64,000 nt of DNA from CAWAHD01 sp963781785 (GCA_963781785.1 CAWAHD010000005.1:3600796-3664795); one strand, 5' to 3'. Shown: positions 20,379 to 29,610, counted from the first letter of the stretch. The notes: generated from the letters alone by a model not told the origin. Program-made: numbers and translations.

Positions 20379-20648
20379 TCAAGAGCGCGACGACTCCCTC
20401 CGCGCTCCCACATAGCTCGCCAGATCGGCAACGCGGCACAAGTTTGGCACAGCATCCTCCTCGATAGCAACTCCAAAATGATCTTGGAATTGAAGGATCA
20501 CGCTGACCAGGTCGAGCGAATCGATTGCCAGGTCCTCGACCAGGCGCGACTCGGGGCCGATCGGCACTCGCGCCGGAATCCTCGCGGCCTTGCGCACGAC
20601 CTCGGCGACTTCCGCGATCCTGCTTTCGTGGTTGGCCGTCGCGGTCAT
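20379..20648 (-). CDS. acyl carrier protein
   Basis: 89 residues. The phosphopantetheine attachment motif is LAIDSLDLVSVI with Ser44. Acidic helices follow (LQFQDHFGVAIEED), typical of type II ACP. The ATG at 20648 overlaps the KAS stop as ATGA, so it is translationally coupled to the synthase and probably dedicated to it. The acyltransferase gene starts about 80 bases downstream on the same strand. A second, divergent ACP with a closely similar motif starts at 23845. It is intact. Confidence 0.93.
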   Translation of the reverse strand: MTATANHESRIAEVAEVVRKAARIPARVPIGPESRLVEDLAIDSLDLVSVILQFQDHFGVAIEEDAVPNLCRVADLASYVGARRESSRS

Positions 20649-21904
20649 GACGCCATCCTCCTGAAAACCAGAGCGTTGTTCGTGCCCCCGAATCCAAACG
20701 AGGCGCTCAATACGTAGTCGAAGTGTACTGGCCGTGCCTCGTTCGGCACGTAGTCGAGATCGAGCTCGGGATCGGGCCGGAAATTGATCGTCGGCGGGAT
20801 GAGTTGCTCGCGCAGGGCACGAACCGCGACGGCCGCCTCGATCGCCGACGCCGCTCCCAGGCTGTGCCCCAGAGCCCCCTTGACCGAGCTCACGGGCAGT
20901 CGTCTTGCGTGTGACCCGAAAACATCCTTGATCACCTGCGTTTCGACCCGGTCGTTCAAAACCGTGCTCGTGCCATGCGCGTTGTAATACCCGATCACCT
21001 CAGCCTTCACATGCGAATGCGAAAGCGCAGTGACCAGGCAATGCTTGATCCGCTCCCCACTGGGAATTGCCATGTGATGCCCGTCGGAATTCGTCGCCCA
21101 GCCGACCAGTTCGGCCTGCGGCCCCAGCCCCAGATTCCGAGCCGCCGATTCGGTCGCCAGCACGAGGGCTCCCGCCCCTTCCGCCAGGACGAAACCCGCC
21201 CGATCGACGCTGAACGGCCGGCTGGCCTGCGCAGGATCTTCCTCCGAGCGATCGCCCGGCTTCCTGCCCAGCAGGGCTTTCATTGTCGCAAATCCGTTCA
21301 CGATTGCTGGCGTGAATGCGCTCTCGCCCGCCCCACACACAGCAAGGTCGGCCTCACCTGATCTCAGGAACATTGCCCCCAGTACGACCGCATGTCCTCC
21401 CGATGCACACGCATTCGCCGGCGCGGCACTCGGACCATAAAGTTTGAGATGCTGCGATACCTGGCCCGCCGCCTGGTTGATGATCATCGCCGGTACCAGG
21501 TAGGGACTGACCGCCAAGCTCCTGCGCTCTTTCATCCGCTCCTGCTCGGTCGCCAGCAAGTCGAGACCGCCGAAGGCCGATCCCATGACCACTCCCACTC
21601 TGTGCGGGTCAATCGAAGACTCCAGCCGATTCATCCCGGCGTCCAAGTATGCCGACCTTGCCGCGGCGAGCGCCAGATGAAGAAACCGCGCCGAAAGCTT
21701 GGCAATCGCAGGATCCTCCACGTCGGAGCCGGGCCCGAAGTCCTCCACGATGCCCCCCGCATTTTGGAGGAAGGACTCGCTACAGAGCGAGGCGTGACGG
21801 CGAATTCCGGATCGCCCCGCAACGAGGCCCGTCCACGTCGTGTCCATGTCACGACCCAGGCACGTCACCGCTGCGTGGCCGACCACGAAGATTCGTTCGG
21901 GCAT
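20645..21904 (-). CDS. beta-ketoacyl-ACP synthase (KAS II/FabF-like)
   Basis: 419 residues from ATG 21904, with GAGGG upstream; a GTG at 21934 is the alternative. The catalytic triad is visible: Cys166 in NACASGGHAV, His310 in YYNAHGTST, and Lys342/His347 in SVKGALGHSLGAASAIE. It ends with FGFGGTNNALVF. It extends an acyl chain by decarboxylative Claisen condensation with malonyl-ACP. The gene opens a minus-strand run of KAS-ACP-acyltransferase-phosphatase, so the product chain is probably for a dedicated lipid rather than bulk fatty acid. It lacks the usual FabG/FabD/FabZ neighbours and must share those. It is intact. Confidence 0.93.
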   Translation of the reverse strand: MPERIFVVGHAAVTCLGRDMDTTWTGLVAGRSGIRRHASLCSESFLQNAGGIVEDFGPGSDVEDPAIAKLSARFLHLALAAARSAYLDAGMNRLESSIDPHRVGVVMGSAFGGLDLLATEQERMKERRSLAVSPYLVPAMIINQAAGQVSQHLKLYGPSAAPANACASGGHAVVLGAMFLRSGEADLAVCGAGESAFTPAIVNGFATMKALLGRKPGDRSEEDPAQASRPFSVDRAGFVLAEGAGALVLATESAARNLGLGPQAELVGWATNSDGHHMAIPSGERIKHCLVTALSHSHVKAEVIGYYNAHGTSTVLNDRVETQVIKDVFGSHARRLPVSSVKGALGHSLGAASAIEAAVAVRALREQLIPPTINFRPDPELDLDYVPNEARPVHFDYVLSASFGFGGTNNALVFRRMAS

Positions 21905-22126
21905 CCAGATACCCTCATCCGCCGGCAGCTTCACCTGACAATGAACATTTCGTCACCATCAGGCAAGTTTGCAAAAACACCAGTTTCATGATATTCGGCA
22001 AAGCCCTTACAACTTCTTGAGACGTTTCGACCGTCGACCGGTTGACCCTCCGAGAATTCTCGATAAAAGGAAAGGTCAACCTCTTCGGCTTTCACGTATG
22101 TGTCGACCTCACCGAGGCGCAAGACG

Positions 22127-22989
22127 ATGAAGATTCTCAAGTTTACGGCTCCAGACGACCTGATCCCCCGGGTCGGCCTCCTCAAGGACGACATTGTCGT
22201 CATGATTGGGACCGGGCAACGATGCTTGACGGAGTTTTTGCACTCTGACAATCACGCAGACACGGCGTGCGCGTGCGACGAACAGACGGCGCGCTCGTAT
22301 CCGCTGGCGGCGGTGCGAATTCAAGCGCCTCTTGACGAACAGGAGGTCTGGGGCGCGGGTGTTACGTACGAACGAAGCAAGGTGGCTCGCGAGCAGGAAT
22401 CCGACCGAGCGGCCACGTTCTACGATCGCGTCTATCGGGCTGAGCGGCCGGAACTGTTCTTCAAGGCAACTCCGAGCCGTGTGGCCGGTCCCGGTGCACC
22501 GATTCGCGTCCGGCGCGACACGAGCTGGTGTGTTCCCGAGCCCGAGCTGGCCTTGGTCTTGAACCCTCGCCTGGAGCTCATTGGCTACACGATCGGCAAC
22601 GACGTCAGCGCCGCGACATCGAAGGAGAAAACCCTCTCTATCTCCCTCAGGCCAAGGTCTACGATTCTTGTTGTGCGCTCGGACCGGTGATCACGCTCGC
22701 GGCGGCAATGCCCCCGCGGACGGAGGTCGCCATCCGCATGCAGATCGAACGTGGTGGCAGCATGATTTTCGGCGGCGAAACCAGCGTCGGCAAAATGGCT
22801 CGCCGCTTCGAGGATCTGATTGGCTGGCTAGGCAGGGATAACCGCTTCCCGAACGGGGTGGTCCTTTTGACTGGAACGGGGATCGTGCCGCCGGATGACT
22901 TCAGCCTGAAGCCCGGCGACGTCGTCCGGATCTCGATTGACGGCGTCGGAACCCTCGTCAACCCAGTCATCCAAGACTCCAAGGCTTGA
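22127..22989 (+). CDS. fumarylacetoacetate hydrolase family protein (KdaD-like 2-keto-3-deoxy acid dehydratase), one frameshift
   Basis: The start is ATG 22127 (MKILKFTAPDDLIPRVGLL). Conserved parts follow: VWGAGVTYERSK, YDRVYRAERPELFFKATP, WCVPEPELALVLN and GYTIGNDVS. Near 22610 the frame shifts, and RDIEGENPLYLPQAKVYD, GPVITLA and FPNGVVLLTGTGIVPPDDF follow to the stop. Glu/Asp metal ligands of the FAH fold are present in PEPELAL and DIEGENP. The pattern is closest to 2-dehydro-3-deoxy-D-arabinonate dehydratase-like members of sugar-acid breakdown, but FAH-family substrates are hard to assign. The gene sits between the two divergent lipid modules with no sugar gene nearby. Confidence 0.82.
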
Positions 22990-23007
22990 GCAGCTTCGCG
23001 GTTGCGC

Positions 23008-23044
23008 ATAAAAAACCGCTTTCCCGCAGGACGAGAAAGCGGTT
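23008..23044 (-). terminator. Rho-independent terminator for minus-strand lipoprotein gene
   Basis: AACCGCTTTC (23014-23023) and GAAAGCGGTT (23035-23044) form a perfect 10-bp stem with an 11-base loop. On the minus strand the stem is followed directly by a run of T. It lies about 90 bases after the stop of the small lipoprotein gene and could also slow plus-strand transcripts leaving the FAH gene. Confidence 0.8.
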
Positions 23045-23136
23045 CTGGATATCGTGCGCCGGAGCATCGTCCGCAGAACGACGCCAGCGGGATCATGCAT
23101 ACGCGGAGGTGAAGCGAGTCTCGCACCGTCCGGCTC

Positions 23137-23340
23137 TTACTTCGACTTCTCCGGCTTGGGCGTCTCGGGGGTTGGCGTCGCGCTCGGAGCCGCCTTATCA
23201 CCGGGCTTGCTCGCCGTCGGACCGCCGGGGGTCGTTGTAACCGGCGCCGGCTCGTCGGTGTTGCAGCCAACCATGAAAACGAGCGCGGGGATGAGGCTCG
23301 AAACCATCAACCCGGCTCTGATTGCAGACTTTACCGTCAC
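23137..23340 (-). CDS. small proline-rich lipoprotein
   Basis: 67 residues from GTG 23340, chosen because GGAG lies seven bases upstream and the signal peptide starts there; a longer frame to 23547 is low-quality sequence. The N-terminus KSAIRAGLMVSSLIPALVFMVGC is a lipoprotein signal peptide with lipobox FMVGC, followed by NTDEP. The mature part is a short Pro/Thr/Lys-rich tail (PGGPTASKPGDKAAPSATPT and onward) without a domain. It is probably anchored to a membrane by the Cys. The function is unknown; many planctomycetes carry such tiny lipoproteins. A strong terminator follows. Confidence 0.7.
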   Translation of the reverse strand: MTVKSAIRAGLMVSSLIPALVFMVGCNTDEPAPVTTTPGGPTASKPGDKAAPSATPTPETPKPEKSK

Positions 23341-23844
23341 AGATGCGCTCCTTGAAAAGCACGTCTTCAGGCGAGAAATCTCATGCTCGCTCTCCCAGTT
23401 GGCACATGCTTCTGGGCCGTAAGTCGAAAGACCACACGCGAGAGAATCTTGCCCGATTCCGTCAGCGCCTCGAATTATAGATGAATGCGGTCCGTCCCCG
23501 CAACGCATAATCCCATTTTTCATTGCAATCGATCGATCAGAATCCACGCCATAGATCGCTTACAACCGTCACCGCCCTCTTGAGGCTCGTAAGCCGCCTG
23601 AGCGTCTGTCGTCATATTCATTTCGTCGCTCATCACGCGATCGAGGTCAAGAAGTCGGCCGGAGGGTTCGATGATAATCTCGCGTGACGCGGAGGAGTCG
23701 CACTTGGTCGCGTTTCGGAAGGCGATCGAGAACGAAGCGGCTCATTGGATCGGGAAAGCTCGCTTCGGTTGAGCGCGGCCCAGGATATCTCGACGACGGA
23801 GTCTGGAAGCTCGATCTCCCTTCACCTCTCGAATCGAGGCATAC
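23341..23844. other. intergenic region between divergent lipoprotein and ACP genes
   Basis: About 500 bases with only short, compositionally poor ORFs. It must hold the divergent promoters for the lipoprotein and the ACP-PlsC-APH operon. No repeat or convincing RNA structure was recognised. Confidence 0.4.
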
Positions 23845-24126
23845 ATGGACCCTTCGATCCACAGCATCAATTCCCAACATCCGGAAGTCTTTGCTGCGAT
23901 TGCTGAAGCGATTCGAACTGTTTCCATGCGGGCGCGCGCTTTGGCGATCACTCCCAATTCCCTCCTGCTTGACGAGCTAGCGCTCGATTCGCTCGATCTG
24001 GTCGCGGTGATTCTGCATCTCCAGGACCAGTTCCAGGTGGAATTCGACCCCGACGAGATCTCCTCGATGCGCCGCGTCCAGGATCTGGGCGCGAGCCTGG
24101 CGAATCGACTTCGCACCGCAGCGTGA
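23845..24126 (+). CDS. acyl carrier protein (second, divergent copy)
   Basis: 93 residues from ATG 23845 with GAGG upstream. The attachment motif is LALDSLDLVAVILHLQDQF with Ser49, closely similar to the ACP at 20379 (LAIDSLDLVSVILQFQDHF), so the two are probably paralogues. It heads a plus-strand run with PlsC and an APH-like kinase. It is likely the acyl donor for that acyltransferase or part of a shared carrier pool with the KAS module. It is intact. Confidence 0.9.
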   Translation: MDPSIHSINSQHPEVFAAIAEAIRTVSMRARALAITPNSLLLDELALDSLDLVAVILHLQDQFQVEFDPDEISSMRRVQDLGASLANRLRTAA

Positions 24127-24225
24127 CGCCCATCGATTCCGAGGCCGGCGCCCAGCTTTCCTCCGGTCGATCGGCTTGCCGGCCTCGAGTCGGCGGCGGC
24201 GGGAAAAGCGCGAGTCACGCCCTCA

Positions 24226-25122
24226 GTGGATCGCGGGAGCCGCACCGCGGGCGATCACTTGCTCCAGTCCCCGACGATCGCGCATCAAGCGGAGCCGGAC
24301 CCGCCGTGGTACATTGGCGGTAGGGTGGCAATCGCTGCGGTTGATCGCTTGGTCTTTCTCGGGTTAGAGTCATTCATGAGCGGTGGTGCCTCGTTCGTGC
24401 TGGCGTTCTCTTTGTTGCTACTCCCCGGAATCCTGCGGCCAGGGGCCGCCGCGACCGGGCGCCGGGCCGCCGGGCGGGAGATTCACGGTTTCCTGCGATT
24501 GCTGGCCGCAGCCAACTGGCTCTATTGCGTGGTCTGGCACCAGTTTCGCACCGAGGGATCGCCGCCCATTCCGGAGAAGGGACCTGCCATCCTGATCTCG
24601 AACCATACGTGCGCAATCGATCACATGCTGCTCCAGGCAGCGAGCCACCGCCTGCTGGGTTTCATGGTCGCTCGTGAGTATTACGACTGGACCTGGATTC
24701 ACTGGATTTGTCGCTACATCGGGTGTATCCCGGTCAATCGCGACGGCCGTGATTTCGCTGCAACTCGCGCGGCCATCAAGTCCCTCAAGGACGGTCGCGT
24801 TCTCCCGATCTTTCCCGAGGGCCACATCGTGCCGGCCTCGGGACGCAGGATCGACGAAATCAAGGCCGGTAGTGCCTATCTGGCGATCCATGCACGTGTT
24901 CCCGTGATACCGGCGTACATCTGCGGAACTCCCGAGACCGACAGCATCTGTCGCGGACTGTTCACGCCGTCGCAGGCGCGGGTGTTCTTCGGCGAGCCGA
25001 TTGACCTGTCCGACATCAGCGACGAGCGTCCGGGAGACAAAGCGCTACAGGCCAGGGTAAGTGAACGATTCAGGAACGCACTGCTCGACTTGCAAAAGCG
25101 GGCCTTCCGGGCCGAGGAATGA
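24226..25122 (+). CDS. plsC: 1-acyl-sn-glycerol-3-phosphate acyltransferase (PlsC family)
   Basis: About 298 residues. A GTG at 24226 is the first start after the ACP stop in the same frame; the true start is uncertain because the N-terminus (up to EPDPPWYIGGRVAIAAVDRL) has no clear ribosome site. A membrane segment (FVLAFSLLLLPGIL) precedes the acyltransferase block with the H-x4-D motif as NHTCAIDHML (H127, D132). FPEGHIVPASG and IPAYICGT follow. It acylates lysophosphatidate or a similar glycerolipid at the inner membrane. It is coupled to the next gene by a 4-base ATGA overlap. Confidence 0.88.
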   Translation: MDRGSRTAGDHLLQSPTIAHQAEPDPPWYIGGRVAIAAVDRLVFLGLESFMSGGASFVLAFSLLLLPGILRPGAAATGRRAAGREIHGFLRLLAAANWLYCVVWHQFRTEGSPPIPEKGPAILISNHTCAIDHMLLQAASHRLLGFMVAREYYDWTWIHWICRYIGCIPVNRDGRDFAATRAAIKSLKDGRVLPIFPEGHIVPASGRRIDEIKAGSAYLAIHARVPVIPAYICGTPETDSICRGLFTPSQARVFFGEPIDLSDISDERPGDKALQARVSERFRNALLDLQKRAFRAEE

Positions 25123-26180
25123 GCGACTTTCGAGGCGGCGCCTCAGGCGGTGTTTCGACCGTGGATCCTCGAGTGTTTGACGAGCTTCTGGCACGCTACT
25201 CCGCGAGCGTTCAGCCGCAGTCGGGGCTAGAGTCCCTGGGGGGAGCCGGGGGACTGAGCGGGGCCCGACTCTGGCGCTTTAACTCTCGCGATGGCGTCCT
25301 GGTCTTGCGCGCATGGCCACCCGAGGGACCGGGGAGAGAGCATTTGAAACGTGTTCATCGCTGGCTGTTCCTGACCGAAGACATCGGGTTCACACCGGTT
25401 CCCGTTCGTGATCTCACCGGGCACTCGCTGCAGGATTTTGAAGGAGCTCATTGGGAAATCACGCCCTGGCTCAAAGGTCAGGCTGACTCTTCTCATCCCC
25501 CCGCCCTGGCGCATCTCCAGGCGGCCTTCGCCGGGCTCGCAGCGTTTCATCAGCGTCTGGCCTGCGAGCAAACCGAAGGGGTTTCACCGGGTCTCGGGCT
25601 CCGAACCGAGGCCGTCACCCACCTGATCGAAGGCGGTCTGGAGCGTCTCGAGGCAGCCATCCAGCGCCGACCTGGCTCTCCCAGGAGCGTGTCAGCGGCC
25701 GCACTACGCTGGTTGACGCTGGCTCGGACCGTCGCGCCACGGATGCTCGACTCCTTGAACAAAGCCGCGGAACTTGTCATCCGCATCCAGCCATGTTTGC
25801 GCGATGCCCGTCCGGAACATTTTCTCTTCGAAGGAGACCGCCTGACCGGGGTCGTGGACTTTGGAGCGATGGGTGTCGACACGGTCTCCGGCGACCTCTC
25901 GCGCCTGATCGGCGAATGGCTCGACGGTGACTCCACGACCCGAGGCCGAGCCCTGGAAGCGTACGGAGGCATCCGCCCGCTCAAGCCCGCCGAGATCACC
26001 CTGATCGGCGTTTTCGAATCGTCGGCCGACCTCTTGATCGGCGAGCGCTGGGTCCGCTGGCACTTCCTGGAAAACCGCCGCTTTGACGATCCGCACGCCG
26101 TCGGCAACGGCCTCGCGCGCGGCCTCAGACGACTCGAACGACTCGCGTCCCACCTGGCTCACGACACATTGTTCAAATGA
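25119..26180 (+). CDS. aminoglycoside phosphotransferase (APH)-fold kinase-like protein
   Basis: 353 residues from an ATG overlapping the plsC stop. The APH fold is suggested by LWRFNSRDGVLVLRAWP (ATP lysine region replaced by LRAW), WEITPWLKG (hinge), and the catalytic and metal loops CLRDARPEHFLFEGDRL and GVVDFGAMGVD. The Brenner loop has Asp and His in altered spacing (RDARPEH) compared with HGDxxxxN. The operon with ACP and PlsC makes antibiotic resistance unlikely and fits a lipid- or head-group-directed kinase, but this is inference. No lysine matches the usual ATP-binding residue, so a degenerate kinase is possible. It is intact. Confidence 0.72.
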   Translation: MSDFRGGASGGVSTVDPRVFDELLARYSASVQPQSGLESLGGAGGLSGARLWRFNSRDGVLVLRAWPPEGPGREHLKRVHRWLFLTEDIGFTPVPVRDLTGHSLQDFEGAHWEITPWLKGQADSSHPPALAHLQAAFAGLAAFHQRLACEQTEGVSPGLGLRTEAVTHLIEGGLERLEAAIQRRPGSPRSVSAAALRWLTLARTVAPRMLDSLNKAAELVIRIQPCLRDARPEHFLFEGDRLTGVVDFGAMGVDTVSGDLSRLIGEWLDGDSTTRGRALEAYGGIRPLKPAEITLIGVFESSADLLIGERWVRWHFLENRRFDDPHAVGNGLARGLRRLERLASHLAHDTLFK

Positions 26181-26216
26181 CCGCGAGACAGCAAGGCTCC
26201 GCTCACGCTCGTGCGT

Positions 26217-27035
26217 TCACAAGGAATCGGTAAGCAAGCGCTGTGTGTCCTCTTGATTGAAGCTCACTCGAGTGATGGAGAGCGCGTGGCCGGTGATTGT
26301 GTCGACGGTGATCAAGGCGCCATGAAGCTGAGGATCCCCGGTGGCGACATCGAAATGCGCCGGCACGCAGGTCAGTGTGGCCGACAAAACACGGTCGTAC
26401 CGCCGGCCCAGGATCGAGTCATGAGGACCGGTCATCCCCACGTCGGTTTGATATGCGGTCCCGCATTTGAGGATCTGTTCGTCGGCGGTGGGCACATGCG
26501 TGTGCGTGCCGAGCACGGCCGAGACACGCCCGTCGAGATAGCGGCCCATGAGCTGTTTCTCGCTCGTCGCTTCCGCGTGCACGTCGACGATGATCACGGG
26601 CGCCCTACTGCCGATTCGATCGAGGATGCGGTCGGCCGTTCGAAACGGGCAGTCGGCCGGCTTCATGAATGTACGGCCGACGACCGTGAAAATTGCGGCC
26701 AGCGTTCCGTCACGCGCGGTAAAGAGAGATAGCTCCGGGCCCGGGGCATCAGGGGGGAAATTCGCAGGCCGGAGCACGTGGCCGGTGCGATCGAAGACCT
26801 GGAAAACCTCATCCTTGCGGTACACGTGGTCGCCCATCGTCATCACGTCGACGCCCGCCTCGACGAGCTCCTCGTAGCACCCCGTCGTGAGGCCGGACCC
26901 ACCCGCTGCATTCTCGGCGTTGCAGACGACCAGTCCCAGCCCCCAGCGCGGAATGAGCCGGGGCACGACCTGGCCCACGATCTTCCGCCCCGGGGCACCC
27001 ACAACGTCACCGATGAACAGGATTTTCAAGGGCAT
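26217..27035 (-). CDS. ymdB: TIGR00282-family metallophosphoesterase YmdB
   Basis: 272 residues from ATG 27035 (MPLKILFIGDVVGAPGR). Metal ligands are visible in FIGDVVG, NAENAAGGSGLT, MGDHVYRKDE, DVHAEATSEK and LGTHTHVPTAD, the complete YmdB set. In Bacillus the protein hydrolyses 2',3'-cyclic nucleotides and influences biofilm and motility choices. It follows rny by about 60 bases on the same strand, the conserved rny-ymdB order, which supports a role tied to RNA turnover. The gene is intact, and its last codon is near the convergent APH-like gene. Confidence 0.93.
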   Translation of the reverse strand: MPLKILFIGDVVGAPGRKIVGQVVPRLIPRWGLGLVVCNAENAAGGSGLTTGCYEELVEAGVDVMTMGDHVYRKDEVFQVFDRTGHVLRPANFPPDAPGPELSLFTARDGTLAAIFTVVGRTFMKPADCPFRTADRILDRIGSRAPVIIVDVHAEATSEKQLMGRYLDGRVSAVLGTHTHVPTADEQILKCGTAYQTDVGMTGPHDSILGRRYDRVLSATLTCVPAHFDVATGDPQLHGALITVDTITGHALSITRVSFNQEDTQRLLTDSL

Positions 27036-27095
27036 TCGATTGCTCACTCGCTCATCGGACCACGTCAGGGCGCCGCGAATCGCTGGCAACGGGCG

Positions 27096-28649
27096 TCATC
27101 GTGCAAACTCCACGCTCCGGGTCTCGCGCAAGACGGTCACCTTGACTTCGCCGGGATAGGTCAACTGGCTCTCGATTGACCTGGCGATGTCGCGGCACAG
27201 CTTCGCCGACTCGGCGTCGCTGAGCTGCTGGCTATCGACCAGGACGCGAATCTCGCGACCGGCCTGGATCGCGTATGCCTGCTCGACACCTGGAAAACCC
27301 AATGCCACGGACTCGAGCTCCTCGAGCCGCCGCACGTACTTTTCCAGTGTCTCGCGCCGTGCGCCGGGGCGACTCGCGCTGATGGCGTCGGCGGCCGAAA
27401 CGAGCAGCGTATACGGCGTTTCCACCCGCAAGTCGTCGTGGTGTCCGATCGCGGCGTGAACAACCTCCTTCGGCTCGCCGTAACGCCGGGCCAGATCGGC
27501 ACCAACGGCCGGATGCCCTCCCTCCATCTCATGGTCGGCCGCCTTGCCGATGTCGTGCAATAGCCCGCAGCGCCGACCCAGCGGACCGGAGAGCCCCACC
27601 TCCTCGGCCAGGAGCCCGGTCAGATAGGCGACCTCCAGCGAATGCCTCAAAACGTTCTGCGAATAGCTCGTCCGAAAATGAAGCCGCCCCAGGTAATCGA
27701 GCAGCTTGTCGTGCAAGCCCACGACGCCTGCCTCGATCGCCGCGTCTTGCCCCAGCCGGTGGATGTGCGTCTCCATGTCTTCCTGAGTTTCCTTGACGAT
27801 CTCCTCGATTCGCGTGGGATGGATTCGCCCGTCCTGGATCAGCCGCTCGAGTGCGACCTTGGCAACCTCGCGCCGCACGCTATCGAAACCGGTTACGATC
27901 ACGACTCCGGGTGTGTCGTCGACGATCAAGTCGACCCCCGTCGCTTTCTCGAACGCGCGGATGTTCCGCCCTTCCCGGCCGATGATGCGGCCTTTCATGT
28001 CGTCGCTCGGGATATCGACGGTGCTCACGGTGATTTCCGCGGTATGCGAGGCCGCGTATCGCTGAATGGTCGTTGTCAGAATCTCCCGGCATTTCTGCTG
28101 GCAGCTCGCTTCGAGCACCGCTTGATATTTCAGGACCTGGGCTCCGACCTCGCCGGCCAGCTCGTCCTCGATCCGTTTGAGCAACAAGCCGCGCATCCTC
28201 GGGAGACATCCGCGAGATCCGATGCAGCGACTCGATCTGTGCGTGCAAGGTCTGCCGCAGCTCGGCCTGACGCTTCTCCAGCTCGCCGCTCTGCTCCGAG
28301 AGCGTCCGCTGGGCCATCGCCAGATCGTTCTCCTTTCGGGTGATGAGCTCGAGCTTCTGGTCGAGCACATCCGATCGCTTGTCGAGCCGCCGCTCCTGTT
28401 CGCGCAGCGTTTTCCGAGTCGATTCGATCTCCGCGTCGAGGTCCTCGCGGCGCTTCAGACTCTCTTCCTTGGCCGCCACCTCGGCCTGCCGGCCGATTGT
28501 GTCGGACTCTCGATGTGCATTGGCGATGATCTGCTCTGCCAGCCCGCGCGCATGTGCGCCCGCAGCCGTGCGATGATCGCCACCGCCGCCAGCCCGATCA
28601 GCATGCCCAGAAGAAGCCCGATGAAGCTGTTCAGCTCAACCCCGCCCAC
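27096..28649 (-). CDS. rny: ribonuclease Y, two frameshifts in N-terminal half
   Basis: The start is GTG 28649 with AGGAG five bases upstream. A membrane anchor comes first (FIGLLLGMLIGLAAVAIIARL). The frame slips near 28550, then a long coiled coil follows (AEQIIANAHRESDTIGRQAE, KRREDLDAEIESTRKTLREQ). A second slip occurs near 28195, before LLLKRIEDELAGEV. The KH domain shows DMKGRIIGREGRNIRAFE and the HD domain shows RHSLEVAYLTGLLA, LLHDIGKAADHE and IGHHDD. It is a membrane-bound endonuclease starting mRNA decay. The joined length (about 517 residues) is normal. Such a gene is unlikely to be dead, so the slips are best read as sequence errors. Confidence 0.92.
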
Positions 28650-29223
28650 GTCGTCTCCTGACTCATCCCGCGAACAAACCTTCGAGACCCGTCGAGTCCA
28701 CGGTGTGAAGAGACCGCGTCCTGTACGCTTTTGCGATCAGTCGAGAGAGGTCAGAACGGGGAGCAGCCTCCCAGCCCGGGTGGCACGAACGCCCCGGATC
28801 CTGTGCCCATAAGAATGGCACCAGCGCCGCCGACCGCTCAAACGAGCGACACCGCCATCGCTTGACCAGACCACCGGGCGGGAACGACCTTCGAGAGCAC
28901 GTCGACGCACCGGACCGGCGCGGCCCGTCGCTTCCCGGCGAACCAAGGACGCGCGCGCAGCTTGAGACTGCTCCCCGTCCAGCTCGCAAATCCCGGTGCG
29001 CTCAGGCCAGGCTCACGATCCGCCCTATCACGCGCAGGCTGGTATGGCATCTGGCTCGATCCCAACTGGGGCCCCACGCCGGAGTGGTGCGGCCTGCGTC
29101 CTTGCCCGGCGTGCGCGATCATGCACGCCAAGGGCAGCCAGAGCCCGCCCAGGAACCGGCAGAGAAACTCGATCAACACAAGCCAGAAGCGTGTCACACG
29201 AGAAATCCTCGTGACCGTCTCGA

Positions 29224-29243
29224 TTCGTTCGTTCGTTCGTTCG
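29224..29243. repeat. (TTCG)5 tetranucleotide tract
   Basis: Five perfect tandem TTCG units lie in non-coding sequence. Such a tract is prone to slippage; no function is evident. Confidence 0.8.
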
Positions 29244-29478
29244 CTTGAAAAATGTCGTCGGCGCCGGACCCTGTCGACCGCCTCAGGCTCCTCCCGGAAA
29301 CCACCTCGATGATTGTGCGCTCGAAAGTCCTGGCATCGTTGTCACTCAGGTCTGAGGAAATGCCTGGTCGATCCTCGCCCGAAGCGAGTGAGTCGGCCGC
29401 GGCACAGCCCCGGATTGATGTCCCGCGCCCTCACGGGCGCGAGGCAATCGCCTAATGTATCAGAAGAGTTTCTCGGGT

Positions 29479-29521
29479 CAATCGGCCGCCCGGCGAGAAT
29501 GCCGACTCGGCCGGGCGATTG
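29479..29521 (-). terminator. strong hairpin about 90 bases downstream of prpB
   Basis: CGCCCGGC and GCCGGGCG pair, extended inward by GAG/CTC and outward by CAAT/ATTG with small bulges. No T-run follows on the minus strand, so it may be a 3'-end stabilising structure rather than a classical terminator. Confidence 0.4.
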
Positions 29522-29610
29522 CCGTCTCCCGCTGCGGCTGGGACGGGAGCCTTTCCCCACGCGGTCATGCGCGCGATTCGTGTCCGGGCAGGCTCGGATG
29601 GCGCCGATCT

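Larger units (their letters stand above)
28650..29610. other. about 960-base gap with no secure gene
   Basis: No ORF on either strand has recognisable domains. The only protein-like piece is on the minus strand from GTG 29197 (VTRFWLVLIEFLCRFLGGLW, then PLACMIAHAGQG), a possible signal or membrane segment that turns into Arg/Pro-rich sequence. It could be the start of a frameshifted small membrane protein. The gap also holds a (TTCG)5 tract and a strong hairpin downstream of prpB. Confidence 0.4.

Noticed and set aside
17866..26180. A ladderane or polyketide biosynthetic cluster
   Set aside because: Only one KAS, two ACPs and acyltransferases are present. There are no desaturase, radical SAM, ketoreductase or dehydratase genes, so a dedicated lipid module is as far as the sequence goes.
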